Assembly (NCBI RefSeq): GCF_900119185.1
Contig: NZ_FPJE01000024.1
Coordinates: 1 to 64,000, forward strand
DNA: 64,000 bases
Origin: Sinomicrobium oceani
GTDB taxonomy: Bacteria; Bacteroidota; Bacteroidia; Flavobacteriales; Flavobacteriaceae
Direction: 5' to 3'
This document shows, piece by piece, positions 25,618-34,087 of the stretch; the stretch's first letter is position 1; each line of letters begins with the position of its first letter. The notes below the pieces were generated by a model. The model worked only from the letters and a program-made list of their open reading frames with translations, searched no databases and was not told where the DNA came from. The position numbers and the translations under genes were made by a program.

Positions 25618-25688
25618 GCCCATAATGGACATTTATTCAAAATTAATACAAACAAAGTCAATTGAGTGGCTTATAAAACTTTGTACAA

Positions 25689-26168
25689 ATGAAACGAAAT
25701 ACAAAACAGAAAAAGGAGGCTCCTAAAAACGGACTGTTAATCCTGGGATTACTTGCCTTATACAAATGGCTGCAAAAAGCATGGGCAAAATGGATGTCGA
25801 ATAAGACAAAGCGTATTTCCAAGCGGTCAGGAACCATAGCGCTGGTCCTTTTTGTAAGCCTCACCAGCGGTTACTGTATCTATCTCGGGGTACACGCCAT
25901 CACTGGAAAAAGTAAGGACAATGCCTTTACGGTAACCTCGATCAAACGTCCCCGGCATCTTACGGAATCCGAAGCTATAGCATCACCGCTCCCTCCGGTA
26001 TCCAAACAGGATTACAGGCGCATTCAAAAGTTCCGGTGGTATATGGATAGCCTTGCCCGAAGCCCATCGGGTAGAAAACTATATGACAGTATCGTAGCAG
26101 CCCGTCCGGGATTGATGGATTCGGTTCGCTATATCGAAAAAGAATATCAAAACTTTAAAAATCAATGA
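25689..26168 (+). CDS. TraL-like conjugation membrane protein
   Basis: 159 residues with two hydrophobic spans (LLILGLLALYKWL and GTIALVLFVSLTSGYCIYL). It sits between traK and traM, the traL position, but is longer than the about 100-residue classical TraL because of a C-terminal helical extension (IQKFRWYMDSLARSPSGRKLYDSI). Its stop overlaps traM by 4 bp. The name is by position and topology. Confidence 0.65.
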   Translation: MKRNTKQKKEAPKNGLLILGLLALYKWLQKAWAKWMSNKTKRISKRSGTIALVLFVSLTSGYCIYLGVHAITGKSKDNAFTVTSIKRPRHLTESEAIASPLPPVSKQDYRRIQKFRWYMDSLARSPSGRKLYDSIVAARPGLMDSVRYIEKEYQNFKNQ

Positions 26169-27475
26169 CCATGGAAAAACAGGTAATAACACCAAAAATG
26201 AAAAGACAGCGCAAGTTCCTATTGGTATTGCCGCTGCTCGTCCTTCCTTTCACCACTCTGATATTTTGGGTATTGGGAGGCGGACAGGTACAGGAACTAC
26301 AGGCACAGGAAACTCCACAGAACGGGTTTAACCTTCACCTGCCGGAAGCAAAACTGACCGATGACAAGCAAATGGATAAGATGAGCTATTACAACCGGGC
26401 AGAACAGGATTCGGCAAAATTCAGGGAACTCCGTAAAAATGATCCGAACTATAAAAACAGTGTGATTTCAGATATGGATGATGTATTACCCCAACAGGAA
26501 GTAAAACCGGGTCAGGTATCATCCGGTGGACTGAAAACTTCCCTCTACGGAAGCGGTCAGGGCAACGATCCGAATACGGATAAAATTTATAAAAAGCTGG
26601 AAGCTTTAAACAGGGAATTGAACAAACCGGTGGAACGAACCCAGCTTTCTGAAGATTCCGCGAAACAGGAAACAAAAACCAATTATGGTAATACATCGGT
26701 GAGTTCCAGTGATGTGGACAGGCTGGAAGAAATGATGCACACCATGACCCAGCCGGAAGCACCTGACCCGGAACTGGAACAACTCAACAGTATGCTGGAA
26801 AAGATTCTTGATGTACAGCATCCCGAGCGGGTTCAGGAGAAACTAAAACAACTATCGGAGGATCGCAGGGAACAATTGTACAAAGTATCCACTGCACAGA
26901 AAGATGATAGTATTTCGCTGATGCATACCGGACGCTTTGTTACTCCTACGGCAAATGGATTTTATTCCCTGGACGATGACCAAATTGCTGAACAACCAGA
27001 AAATGCCATACAAGCGGTTATTCACGAATCACAGACCGTAGTGAACGGGTCTACCGTAAAGCTTCGCCTGGTCAATGATGTATTCATTAATGGGGTGCAT
27101 ATCCCCAAAGACAACTTTGTGTTTGGAATTGCTTCCCTTAGCGGGGAAAGGCTGCATATCAAGATCAACAGCATTAGAAGCGGTAATTCCCTTTTCCCGG
27201 TAGAACTCTCCGTGTACGATATGGATGGATTGGACGGGGTTTACATTCCCGGCGCCATTACCCGGGATGTCGCCAAACAATCGGCTGACCGCTCCATGCA
27301 AAACATCGGATTGACCTCTCTTGACCCTTCCTGGCAGGCACAGGCCGCAGGTGCCGGTATAGAAACGGCTAAATCACTGTTCAGTAAAAAAGTAAAACTG
27401 ATAAAAGTAACCCTGAAAGCGGGCTATCAGGTATTGCTCCGTGATGAAAAACAAAAACAGATCAGTAATCAATAA
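26165..27475 (+). CDS. traM: TraM conjugation protein (VirB10-like)
   Basis: 436 residues: cytoplasmic start, one membrane helix (FLLVLPLLVLPFTTLIFWVLGG, about 18-39), a long acidic/glutamine-rich linker, and a C-terminal beta domain (VVNGSTVKLRLVNDVFINGVHIPKDNFVFGI, LDPSWQAQAAGAGI) typical of Bacteroidetes TraM. It spans the periplasm, linking inner and outer membrane parts of the channel. Immediately precedes traN. Confidence 0.9.
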   Translation: MTMEKQVITPKMKRQRKFLLVLPLLVLPFTTLIFWVLGGGQVQELQAQETPQNGFNLHLPEAKLTDDKQMDKMSYYNRAEQDSAKFRELRKNDPNYKNSVISDMDDVLPQQEVKPGQVSSGGLKTSLYGSGQGNDPNTDKIYKKLEALNRELNKPVERTQLSEDSAKQETKTNYGNTSVSSSDVDRLEEMMHTMTQPEAPDPELEQLNSMLEKILDVQHPERVQEKLKQLSEDRREQLYKVSTAQKDDSISLMHTGRFVTPTANGFYSLDDDQIAEQPENAIQAVIHESQTVVNGSTVKLRLVNDVFINGVHIPKDNFVFGIASLSGERLHIKINSIRSGNSLFPVELSVYDMDGLDGVYIPGAITRDVAKQSADRSMQNIGLTSLDPSWQAQAAGAGIETAKSLFSKKVKLIKVTLKAGYQVLLRDEKQKQISNQ

Positions 27476-27502
27476 GTAATAACCATTTAAAATTCCATAA
27501 AG

Positions 27503-28378
27503 ATGAAAAAGATAAATGCACATATGGTGATGGGATTTTTCCTGTTCCTTTTCGGATTAAATGTAAACGCTCAAAGCAGGACTAAGCTTGAGCCCAAATC
27601 CATCGCTCCCTATCCTTTGGAGATTACCTATTTTAAAACGACCAATATTATATTTCCAAGTGCCATTGTGGGTGTGGACAGGGGTAGTAAAGATGTGTTG
27701 GCGCAAAAAGCTAAAGGAGCTGCCAATATTCTACAGCTCAAAGCGGCAAGGGACAGTTTCCCGGAGACCAACCTGACGGTGATTACCGCAGATGGGAAAT
27801 TGAATTCCTTTGTGATTAACTATACACCCATGCCGTCCGTGTTGAATGTTTCCATAAAGGAAAGGGATAACAAAAACAGTATTTTCCTTTCACCCGGATC
27901 GGTTAATGAAGCTGAAGTCACTACCTATGCTACACACACCTTATATTCCAAATACAAAGGGCATAAGGTAAAGCGCAGCAAATATGGTATCCGCTTCGGA
28001 TTGAACGGCATATTCATTCGGGACAACCTGATGTACCTGAGGTTAACCATTACCAACACATCCAATATCAGCTATGATATTGACCAATTACGCTTTTTTA
28101 TCCGTGACCAGAAAAAGGCGAAAAGGACAGCTTCACAGGAAATTGAGATTACCCCGGTACACATCCAAAATAAGGTAACAAAAATTGACGGTCGGTCTTC
28201 ACAGGCCTTGGTAGTTGCCGTTCCCAAGTTTACCATTCCCGATAAGAAATATTTCGCTATTCAATTGTTTGAAGCAAACGGGGGAAGGCATATCGAACTC
28301 AGTGTAAAAAACAGGACGATTATTAAAGCTGTAGTACTTCCCACATTGCAAATCAACAGGAAGTACACCTATCAATAA
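27503..28378 (+). CDS. traN: TraN conjugation protein (DUF4138, VirB9-like)
   Basis: 291 residues with signal peptide (cleavage after NVNAQ, residue 24). The mature part begins EPKSIAPYPLEITYFKTTNIIFP and includes YGIRFGLNGIFIRDNLMYLRLTI, characteristic of TraN/DUF4138. Predicted outer-membrane-associated channel component that works with TraM. TraO, TraP and TraQ do not follow; the block ends here. Confidence 0.9.
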   Translation: MKKINAHMVMGFFLFLFGLNVNAQSRTKLEPKSIAPYPLEITYFKTTNIIFPSAIVGVDRGSKDVLAQKAKGAANILQLKAARDSFPETNLTVITADGKLNSFVINYTPMPSVLNVSIKERDNKNSIFLSPGSVNEAEVTTYATHTLYSKYKGHKVKRSKYGIRFGLNGIFIRDNLMYLRLTITNTSNISYDIDQLRFFIRDQKKAKRTASQEIEITPVHIQNKVTKIDGRSSQALVVAVPKFTIPDKKYFAIQLFEANGGRHIELSVKNRTIIKAVVLPTLQINRKYTYQ

Positions 28379-28395
28379 CTTTTAAATCAATTATC

Positions 28396-29196
28396 ATGAA
28401 TCAGAAGAATTTAGAATACCTGAAAGATCAGATTAAATATACCGGTTTTGGAGAAGGCTTTGAAGCTCCCTTAAAGCGAATGATGGAAATAGAAAAGCCA
28501 GCTTTTAAGCTGGTACATGAAACCCAATTCGGTACTGATAAGGTGGAAGCCCGAATGAATTTTAGCAAGTCCAAGCAAACGGATATGTATTTCTTTAACT
28601 CCTATCAGGTGAGTGTACAAAAGGAAAATAGTCCTGATGAAGCGATGAAACAGACCTTCTATATCAACAAAGGCAATAACATTACCCTGAAAGAAGCCTA
28701 CAACTTAATGGAAGGGCGGTCGGTCAATAAGGATTTGACCAACAAGGAAGGGCAACTCTACAATGCATGGTTACAGATGGATTTTAAACAGAGTGATGAC
28801 AATGGAAATTTTAAAATACAGCAGTACCATCAAAACTATGGGTACGATCTGGAAGCAACACTTTCTAAACATCCCATTAAAGAACTGGAGCACGAAACCT
28901 ATAAATCCAACCTGGTCGATTCCCTGAAAAAAGGAAACCTGCAATCGGCAACTTTTCAAAAGGAAGGTTCGGAGCAGAAACAGTACATCGAGGCGAATCC
29001 ACGGTTTAAGACCATCAATATCTATGACAGTAATATGCAACGGATGGATAACCGCCAGTCCAAGACGGAAAAACAATCGGAAGCACAAAGCCGCTCTGCT
29101 AAACAGGATCATAAAGGTCAGGAGCAGCCAATTAACGATGAAGCTCCGGATATACCGAAGGCTAAGAAGAAAAGAAAGAGACCCACTATAACCTAA
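28396..29196 (+). CDS. ICE-conserved hypothetical protein with charged C-terminus
   Basis: 266 residues without signal or membrane helix. The middle (LKEAYNLMEGRSVNKDLTN, QQYHQNYGYDLEATLSKHPIKELE) belongs to a family recurrent in Bacteroidetes conjugative elements. The tail is Lys/Gln-rich (PKAKKKRKRPTIT), suggesting nucleic-acid contact. Function unknown. It follows traN by 17 bp, likely same transcript. Confidence 0.6.
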   Translation: MNQKNLEYLKDQIKYTGFGEGFEAPLKRMMEIEKPAFKLVHETQFGTDKVEARMNFSKSKQTDMYFFNSYQVSVQKENSPDEAMKQTFYINKGNNITLKEAYNLMEGRSVNKDLTNKEGQLYNAWLQMDFKQSDDNGNFKIQQYHQNYGYDLEATLSKHPIKELEHETYKSNLVDSLKKGNLQSATFQKEGSEQKQYIEANPRFKTINIYDSNMQRMDNRQSKTEKQSEAQSRSAKQDHKGQEQPINDEAPDIPKAKKKRKRPTIT

Positions 29197-29201
29197 ATGA
29201 T

Positions 29202-29495
29202 ATGGAAGAGTTAAAGCCTTTATCTAATTTTTTTACGGCTATTGAGCAGGATGGCCGTATCAGCATTACACATATAGGGATATATGCTGCCCTGTTAGAG
29301 TACCGGGCGCAGATGGGCAATAGCAATCCGATAGTGGCATTCAGCTATGACATTATGAAGATTGCAAAAATATCATCTGCCATGACCTATCATAAATGTG
29401 TAAAGGATCTTAATGCCTACGGGTATATACGGTATGAACCCTCATTTAATAAAAACAAGGGGAGTAAAATCTACTTTCACGAAACCGATGGGTAG
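29202..29495 (+). CDS. Small winged-helix-like ICE protein
   Basis: 97 residues. The arrangement ISITHIGIYAALLEY, SYDIMKIAKISSAMTYHKCVKDLNAYGYIRYEPS is the pattern of a MarR/RepA-type winged helix: helix, recognition helix with MTYHKC, then a beta wing (GSKIYF). Probably a transcriptional regulator or replication-initiator-like DNA-binding protein of the element. It is 5 bp from the preceding gene. Confidence 0.55.
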   Translation: MEELKPLSNFFTAIEQDGRISITHIGIYAALLEYRAQMGNSNPIVAFSYDIMKIAKISSAMTYHKCVKDLNAYGYIRYEPSFNKNKGSKIYFHETDG

Positions 29496-29516
29496 CATGA
29501 ATTAATTTTTCGGTAT

Positions 29517-29535
29517 AAAGCCCTTCGGGGCTTTT
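29517..29535 (+). terminator. Rho-independent terminator closing the tra operon
   Basis: AAAGCCC (29517-29523), TTCG tetraloop, GGGCTTT (29528-29534) and a further T: a compact, stable hairpin just after the winged-helix gene and before the small ORF at 29560. Confidence 0.7.
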
Positions 29536-29559
29536 GCTGTTTTAAAGCGGAGGTGTAAG

Positions 29560-29718
29560 ATGGAAAATGAAGTAAAGAGAATTCCGCCGGAAAAAGCAAT
29601 AGCACTATTGAAAGAAGACGGTATAGAAGTAACAGCAGAACAGGTGAAAGTCATCCTGGACTTTATGTATGAGATTGCAGATATTGTAGTAGATCAGTAT
29701 CTGGCAAAACCTGCCTGA
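29560..29718 (+). CDS. 52-residue hypothetical protein next to the recombinase
   Basis: ATG at 29560 to TGA at 29716-29718. The product begins MENEVKRIPPEKAIALL, continues DGIEVTAEQVKVILDFMY, and ends VVDQYLAKPA. It is helical and acidic, with no recognisable domain. A purine-rich AGCGGAGG stretch just upstream could be a ribosome-binding site, unusual in this phylum. Similar short proteins are common beside recombinase genes in flavobacterial elements. A recombination directionality factor or regulator role is a guess. Confidence 0.55.
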   Translation: MENEVKRIPPEKAIALLKEDGIEVTAEQVKVILDFMYEIADIVVDQYLAKPA

Positions 29719-29780
29719 ATTTCGTATATTTATAAACGGAATCAAGCTGTTAGACAGAACAACCTTAAAACGTGGGAGAG

Positions 29781-31340
29781 ATGAAAATTGCAGATTTATA
29801 CATACGGGTAAGCACGGATGAACAGGCCGATAAGGGATACTCACAACGGGATCAGGAAGAGCGTTTGCGTAAGTATTGTGAAATCAACCATATTCAGGTA
29901 CGGAAAGTGATTTATGAGGATCATTCTGCAAAAACCTTTAAACGTCCTTCCTGGACAAAACTGTTGGGCATCCTTCGTAAATCCAGAGGGCAGTCCGATT
30001 TGATATTATTTACCAAATGGGACAGGTTCAGCCGAAATGCGGGAGATGCTTATCAGATGATCGGCACGTTGAGAAGATTGGGGGTAGAACCGCAGGCAGT
30101 CGAACAACCGCTCGATTTATCCATTCCTGAAAATAAAATGATGCTCGCCTTTTATTTGGCTGCTCCTGAAGTGGAAAATGACAGAAGGGCATTGAATGTA
30201 TTTCATGGGATGCGCAGGGCTAAAAAAGAAGGTCGCTGGATGGGAACAGCGCCGATTGGATACGTCAATAAAACCAACGAAAGCGGTAAAAAATATATTG
30301 CCCCAAGGGAAGTTCAGAGCGATATTATGAAATGGGCGTTCAAAGAGTTGGCAAAAAATATGTTCAGTACCGAGCAGGTTTGGAAAATGGCAAAGGAAAA
30401 GGGGCTGAAATGCAGTAAGAATAATTTCTGGACAGCTATCCGTAATCCTATGTATTGCGGTAAAATATTTATTCCTAAATACAAAGATGAAGAAAGTCAA
30501 TTGGTAATGGGGCAACACGAACCCCTGATATCTGAAGCCTTGTTTTATGATGTACAGGATGTGCTTGACGGTCGTAAAAAAGTGATGCGGGCTAAAATGA
30601 AGGTGGATGGTCATTTTCCATTACGTGGATTTGTGATTTGCCCGGATTGCGGACGTATGCTGACCGGTAGCAAGTCGAAAGGGCGTTCCCAGTATTATTA
30701 CTATTACCATTGCTCTGGTGGCTGTAAATTCAGACACAAGGCTGAAGATATGAATGAAAAGATCGTTTCCGAAATTGGGAAATATGTGTATTCCATTCCT
30801 AAGCTGAATCTATTTAAAGAAGTCATTACTTCGGTATATAAAACAAAAACCAGAGACAGGATTGGAAATATACAGCAGTTGAAAATCCGTTTACAGGACG
30901 AAAACAATAAACTGAGTAAAGCAAGGGAATTACTTTTGTGTGGTGATATTGAAGCGGATGATTACCGAATGATGAAAGCGGATGCCGATAAAAAAATAAA
31001 CAGGCTGGAAGCTAAACTGACAAGCACGATAACCGACACTCAAAACGTAGAACCCCTGTGGGACAAGGCGATCAGCAATCTTTCACAGTTGGGCTACTTG
31101 TATGAAACCGGGACGATTACACAAAAAAGAAAGATCATTGGTTCGGTCTTTCCTGAAAATCTGACTTTTGACGGATTTGAATATCGAACCACCCGCGTTA
31201 ATGAAGCAATCAAGTATATCACACTGATTGACAAAGATTTAAATGGAAATAAAAATGGGACAAACTCATCATTTTTGAATTTGTCCCATCAAGTGACCCC
31301 GGAGGGATTCGAACCCCCAACCCTCAGAGCCGAAATCTGA
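29781..31340 (+). CDS. Large serine recombinase (ICE integrase)
   Basis: About 519 residues from the ATG at 29781 (MKIADLYIRVSTDEQ; catalytic Ser11); an ATG three codons earlier is also open. Domains in order: resolvase catalytic domain (1-150; TKWDRFSRN), recombinase domain (about 165-270), zinc ribbon (CPDCGRMLTGS...HCSGGC, near 290-320) and a coiled coil. The last 16 or so residues (QVTPEGFEPPTLRAEI) are translated from the tRNA-Arg gene, so the stop codon lies inside that gene. This is expected if integration joined an element-borne frame to the tRNA 3' end. It probably catalyses integration and excision. Confidence 0.9.
   Translation: MKIADLYIRVSTDEQADKGYSQRDQEERLRKYCEINHIQVRKVIYEDHSAKTFKRPSWTKLLGILRKSRGQSDLILFTKWDRFSRNAGDAYQMIGTLRRLGVEPQAVEQPLDLSIPENKMMLAFYLAAPEVENDRRALNVFHGMRRAKKEGRWMGTAPIGYVNKTNESGKKYIAPREVQSDIMKWAFKELAKNMFSTEQVWKMAKEKGLKCSKNNFWTAIRNPMYCGKIFIPKYKDEESQLVMGQHEPLISEALFYDVQDVLDGRKKVMRAKMKVDGHFPLRGFVICPDCGRMLTGSKSKGRSQYYYYYHCSGGCKFRHKAEDMNEKIVSEIGKYVYSIPKLNLFKEVITSVYKTKTRDRIGNIQQLKIRLQDENNKLSKARELLLCGDIEADDYRMMKADADKKINRLEAKLTSTITDTQNVEPLWDKAISNLSQLGYLYETGTITQKRKIIGSVFPENLTFDGFEYRTTRVNEAIKYITLIDKDLNGNKNGTNSSFLNLSHQVTPEGFEPPTLRAEI
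31255..31289. repeat. Inverted repeat next to the ICE attachment site
   Basis: ATGGGACAAA (31255-31264) and TTTGTCCCAT (31280-31289) are perfect 10-bp arms around a 15-nt loop. They lie inside the recombinase 3' end, 4 bp short of the tRNA 3' end. It could be a serine-recombinase recognition half-site or a minus-strand terminator for the tRNA. Confidence 0.6.
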
Positions 31341-31367
31341 TATTCTATCCAGTTGAACTACGGAGCC
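31294..31367 (-). tRNA. tRNA-Arg (anticodon TCG), ICE attachment site
   Basis: 74 nt on the minus strand. Acceptor GGCTCCG/CGGGGTC has two G-T pairs; the anticodon stem is TCAGA/TCTGA with loop TTTCGGC, giving anticodon TCG (reads CGA). The T loop is TTCGAAT and the discriminator is A; CCA is not encoded. The 3' half (31294-31340) is also translated by the recombinase. Its 3' end borders the ICE, the typical attachment position. Confidence 0.92.
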
Positions 31368-31421
31368 ATGATCCGGGCAATGAAATAAAATTTCATTAAG
31401 ATCCCAGGTTTATTTTAATTT

Positions 31422-31868
31422 TTAAGCTAACTTCTGTTTTACGATTGCAGAGATCACTTTACCATCTGCTTTTCCCGCCAATTGCTTGGTTACAGCTCCC
31501 ATCACTTTCCCCATATCTTTCATGCCTTCGGCACCGGTATCGGCAATGGTTTTTTCTACCACAACCGCAATCTCTTCTTCACTCATTTGTTCCGGAAGGA
31601 ATTTCTCTATCACTGCCGCCTGAGCCAATTCAGGTGCTGCAAGATCCTCTCTTCCCTGATCCGAATAAATTGTCGCACTATCTTTACGCTGTTTCACGAG
31701 CTTTTGTAACAATTTCAATTCGTCTGCTTCCGACAATTCCTTGGAACTGCTCTCGGTCTGTGCAAGCAAAAGTGCAGATTTGATAGCACGTAGAGCTTCC
31801 AAAGACACAGTGTCTTTTGCCCTCATGGCAGTCTTCATCTCCTCCATTACTTTACTTTGCAAACTCAT
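31422..31868 (-). CDS. yqeY: GatB/YqeY domain-containing protein
   Basis: 148 residues, full-length YqeY-type protein: MSLQSKVMEEMKTAMRAKD, EALRAIKSALL, and the C-terminal GAVTKQLAGKADGKVISAIV, which is the GatB-tail-like domain. It resembles the tRNA-binding C-terminal part of GatB and is thought to interact with tRNA. It lies downstream of ftsZ in the same direction, the common Flavobacteriia order, and is the first chromosomal gene beyond the ICE. Confidence 0.9.
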   Translation of the reverse strand: MSLQSKVMEEMKTAMRAKDTVSLEALRAIKSALLLAQTESSSKELSEADELKLLQKLVKQRKDSATIYSDQGREDLAAPELAQAAVIEKFLPEQMSEEEIAVVVEKTIADTGAEGMKDMGKVMGAVTKQLAGKADGKVISAIVKQKLA

Positions 31869-32057
31869 AATTTTCGGCTTTTATTTCCGGACTGCGAATA
31901 TAAGAAAGAATTCGAGAATGTGTAGCGAAAAATTTGAAGATTTTTACAGCATTCCTTAAAACAGTTAAACGTCATGGTTTTAAAAAACACATGACGTTTA
32001 ACATCTTTTGTTCACCATATATCGCTAAGAATTTCTCTCCTTGGAAGAACACAACAA

Positions 32058-34040
32058 TCAGTCTACATTATCGTGCAGGAACGAATTGTTGGATCTTAAC
32101 TGCATATCATCATTACTGTCCTTACCTACCGAAATCCGGGATGTACCGTCTTCGGATGTTCTTTCATGCAGTTGGACTCCCATTCTCTTATATGCAGGCT
32201 GCTTCTCGATCTCATCGATCTTGGAAGTACTGTTATTGAACTTGTAATTGAATTCCTTGAGCCTTTTTCTTCGTTCTTCAGCACGGAGTTTCAGACTGTC
32301 TTCTATAGAAGAATTAAAAGGATCTATCTCCTTATTCTCAGCGGGAGGAGCAGATTGATTAACTACCTTTTTCTCGATAGCAAGCTCCCGGTCTGCCACT
32401 TCATTTTTCTTCTGTACCGGTTTGGCATTGGAAAGCCTGCTTTCCATCTCCATATAATCATCCAGGCTATATCGCCTTACACCTTCTTCGGACACTTCGG
32501 TTACGGGCACTACTTCTACATGATCTTTCACCTCGTAGTTTCTCGTATCCTCATCCATATCAAAGGTAAAAACATTCTTTTTCTCTTCCTTTTTCTGTTG
32601 TTGCTCGGACTTGGGTGTCTCCCGATTTTCATTTCCGGGAGTCAAAGGCATATCAAAAGAAAGCATGGTCTGCTGTTGCTGCTTCTGCTGTTCTTTCATT
32701 CGTATCTCTTCGACCTCAACTTCTATATTACGGATATTTTCGGTGGTATCTATGATCACAAAATCTTCTTCTCTGGCATACACCTCATCATAGATCACAT
32801 TGATATTCCGTATAAGATCGGTAGTAGGAACCAGGTCCGGGCCCTTTTTTACCTCGGTTTCGGGCATATCATCCGTAAGCGTATGTTTTACGGTTTGTTG
32901 TTTCGGTTCTTCCGAAACAGCCTTGGGCTTTATCTCACCCGGAAAATTCATCGTGGAAAACGTCTTATCCGGAGTCAGCTCCTGGGTAGCCCGCTGCTCA
33001 TCTTCGAGGGTATGAATAATCTTTTTGGCTTCCGTATTTACGATCTCATGTTGTTGTTCGATATTAAAACCTGTAGCGATAACCGTTACGGAAATAGCAT
33101 CTCCGATGGTGTCATCTTCACCGACACCCATAATGATGTTGGCTCCGTGACCGGCTTCATTCTGAATATGATCATTGATCTCTCCTATTTCATCTATAGT
33201 GATCTCCTCTCCGCCAGAAACGATAAGTAGCAGTACGTTTTTGGCTCCGGTGATCTTATTATCGTTCAACAACGGAGAATCCAGCGCCTTGATAATAGCG
33301 TCCTGAGCACGGTTACCCCCGGAAGCGGAAGCAGAACCCATGATCGCAGTACCGCTACTCGACAGGACGGTCTTGGCATCCCTGAGGTCAATGTTTTGTG
33401 TATAGTGATGCGTAATAACTTCCGCAATACCCCTGGAAGCTGTGGCAAGGACTTCATCCGCTTTGGAGAAACCTGCTTTAAACCCGAGGTTTCCGTAAAC
33501 TTCGCGCAGTTTGTTATTGTTGATAACGATGAGTGAGTCCACATGGCTCCGCAGGTTCTCTACTCCTCTACGGGCCTGCTCATTACGCATTTTCCCTTCG
33601 AACTGGAAAGGAATGGTAACGATACCCACAGTAAGGATATCGAGTTCTTTAGCCATTTTAGCAATGATAGGAGCTGCCCCGGTACCGGTACCTCCTCCCA
33701 TTCCTGCCGTTATAAAGAGCATTTTGGTATTGCTGTCCAGCATCCCCTTTATCTCTTCAAAACTTTCTATGGCGGCTTTTTCCCCGACATCGGGATTAGC
33801 TCCGGCTCCCAGTCCTTCCGTGAGCGATACCCCAAGCTGTATTTTATTGGGTACAGGACTGTTGTCCAAAGCCTGCGAATCCGTATTACATACTACAAAG
33901 TCGACACCTTTTATCCCCAGTTGAAACATGTGGTTGATAGCATTGCTACCACCACCGCCAACACCAATCACCTTGATTACATTGCTCTGGTTTTTGGGCA
34001 TGTCGAACGAGATGTTTCCAAAATCTGTGTTGCTACTCAT
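32058..34040 (-). CDS. ftsZ: Cell division protein FtsZ, long C-terminal tail
   Basis: 660 residues. The GTPase half (1-330) has VGGGGSNAINHM near 27, the tubulin signature GMGGGTGTGAAP (113-124) and the T7 loop IDLRDAKTV. The remainder is a low-complexity, charged linker of about 330 residues ending near SFLHDNVD. FtsZ polymerises at midcell to form the Z ring and recruits the divisome, including FtsA encoded just upstream. A length above 600 is usual for Bacteroidota, which have long linkers. Confidence 0.97.
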   Translation of the reverse strand: MSSNTDFGNISFDMPKNQSNVIKVIGVGGGGSNAINHMFQLGIKGVDFVVCNTDSQALDNSPVPNKIQLGVSLTEGLGAGANPDVGEKAAIESFEEIKGMLDSNTKMLFITAGMGGGTGTGAAPIIAKMAKELDILTVGIVTIPFQFEGKMRNEQARRGVENLRSHVDSLIVINNNKLREVYGNLGFKAGFSKADEVLATASRGIAEVITHHYTQNIDLRDAKTVLSSSGTAIMGSASASGGNRAQDAIIKALDSPLLNDNKITGAKNVLLLIVSGGEEITIDEIGEINDHIQNEAGHGANIIMGVGEDDTIGDAISVTVIATGFNIEQQHEIVNTEAKKIIHTLEDEQRATQELTPDKTFSTMNFPGEIKPKAVSEEPKQQTVKHTLTDDMPETEVKKGPDLVPTTDLIRNINVIYDEVYAREEDFVIIDTTENIRNIEVEVEEIRMKEQQKQQQQTMLSFDMPLTPGNENRETPKSEQQQKKEEKKNVFTFDMDEDTRNYEVKDHVEVVPVTEVSEEGVRRYSLDDYMEMESRLSNAKPVQKKNEVADRELAIEKKVVNQSAPPAENKEIDPFNSSIEDSLKLRAEERRKRLKEFNYKFNNSTSKIDEIEKQPAYKRMGVQLHERTSEDGTSRISVGKDSNDDMQLRSNNSFLHDNVD

Positions 34041-34087
34041 AATTCTTGTTTACAGGTTTTAAAATATTTTCCTTTAGCCAATACCGT

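Larger units (their letters stand above)
1..31340. mobile_element. Right-hand portion of an integrative conjugative element (Bacteroidetes Tra type)
   Basis: The segment holds an IS fragment, a dense cargo cluster, an RteC-like regulator, a near-complete traE-to-traN module and a serine recombinase at the end. It stops at the 3' end of a tRNA-Arg gene, beyond which canonical dcw genes begin. Such elements commonly integrate at tRNA 3' ends. The relaxase, the coupling protein and the other end were not seen and should lie left of position 1. The cargo (to about 11.9 kb) looks more AT-rich than the tra genes, so the element is probably composite. The left boundary is unknown, and I infer rather than prove that the cargo belongs to the same element. 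Confidence 0.85.

Noticed and set aside
32166-33230. Long plus-strand open frame opposite ftsZ
   Set aside because: Shadow of a conserved gene; the protein is low-complexity and hydrophobic without motif support.
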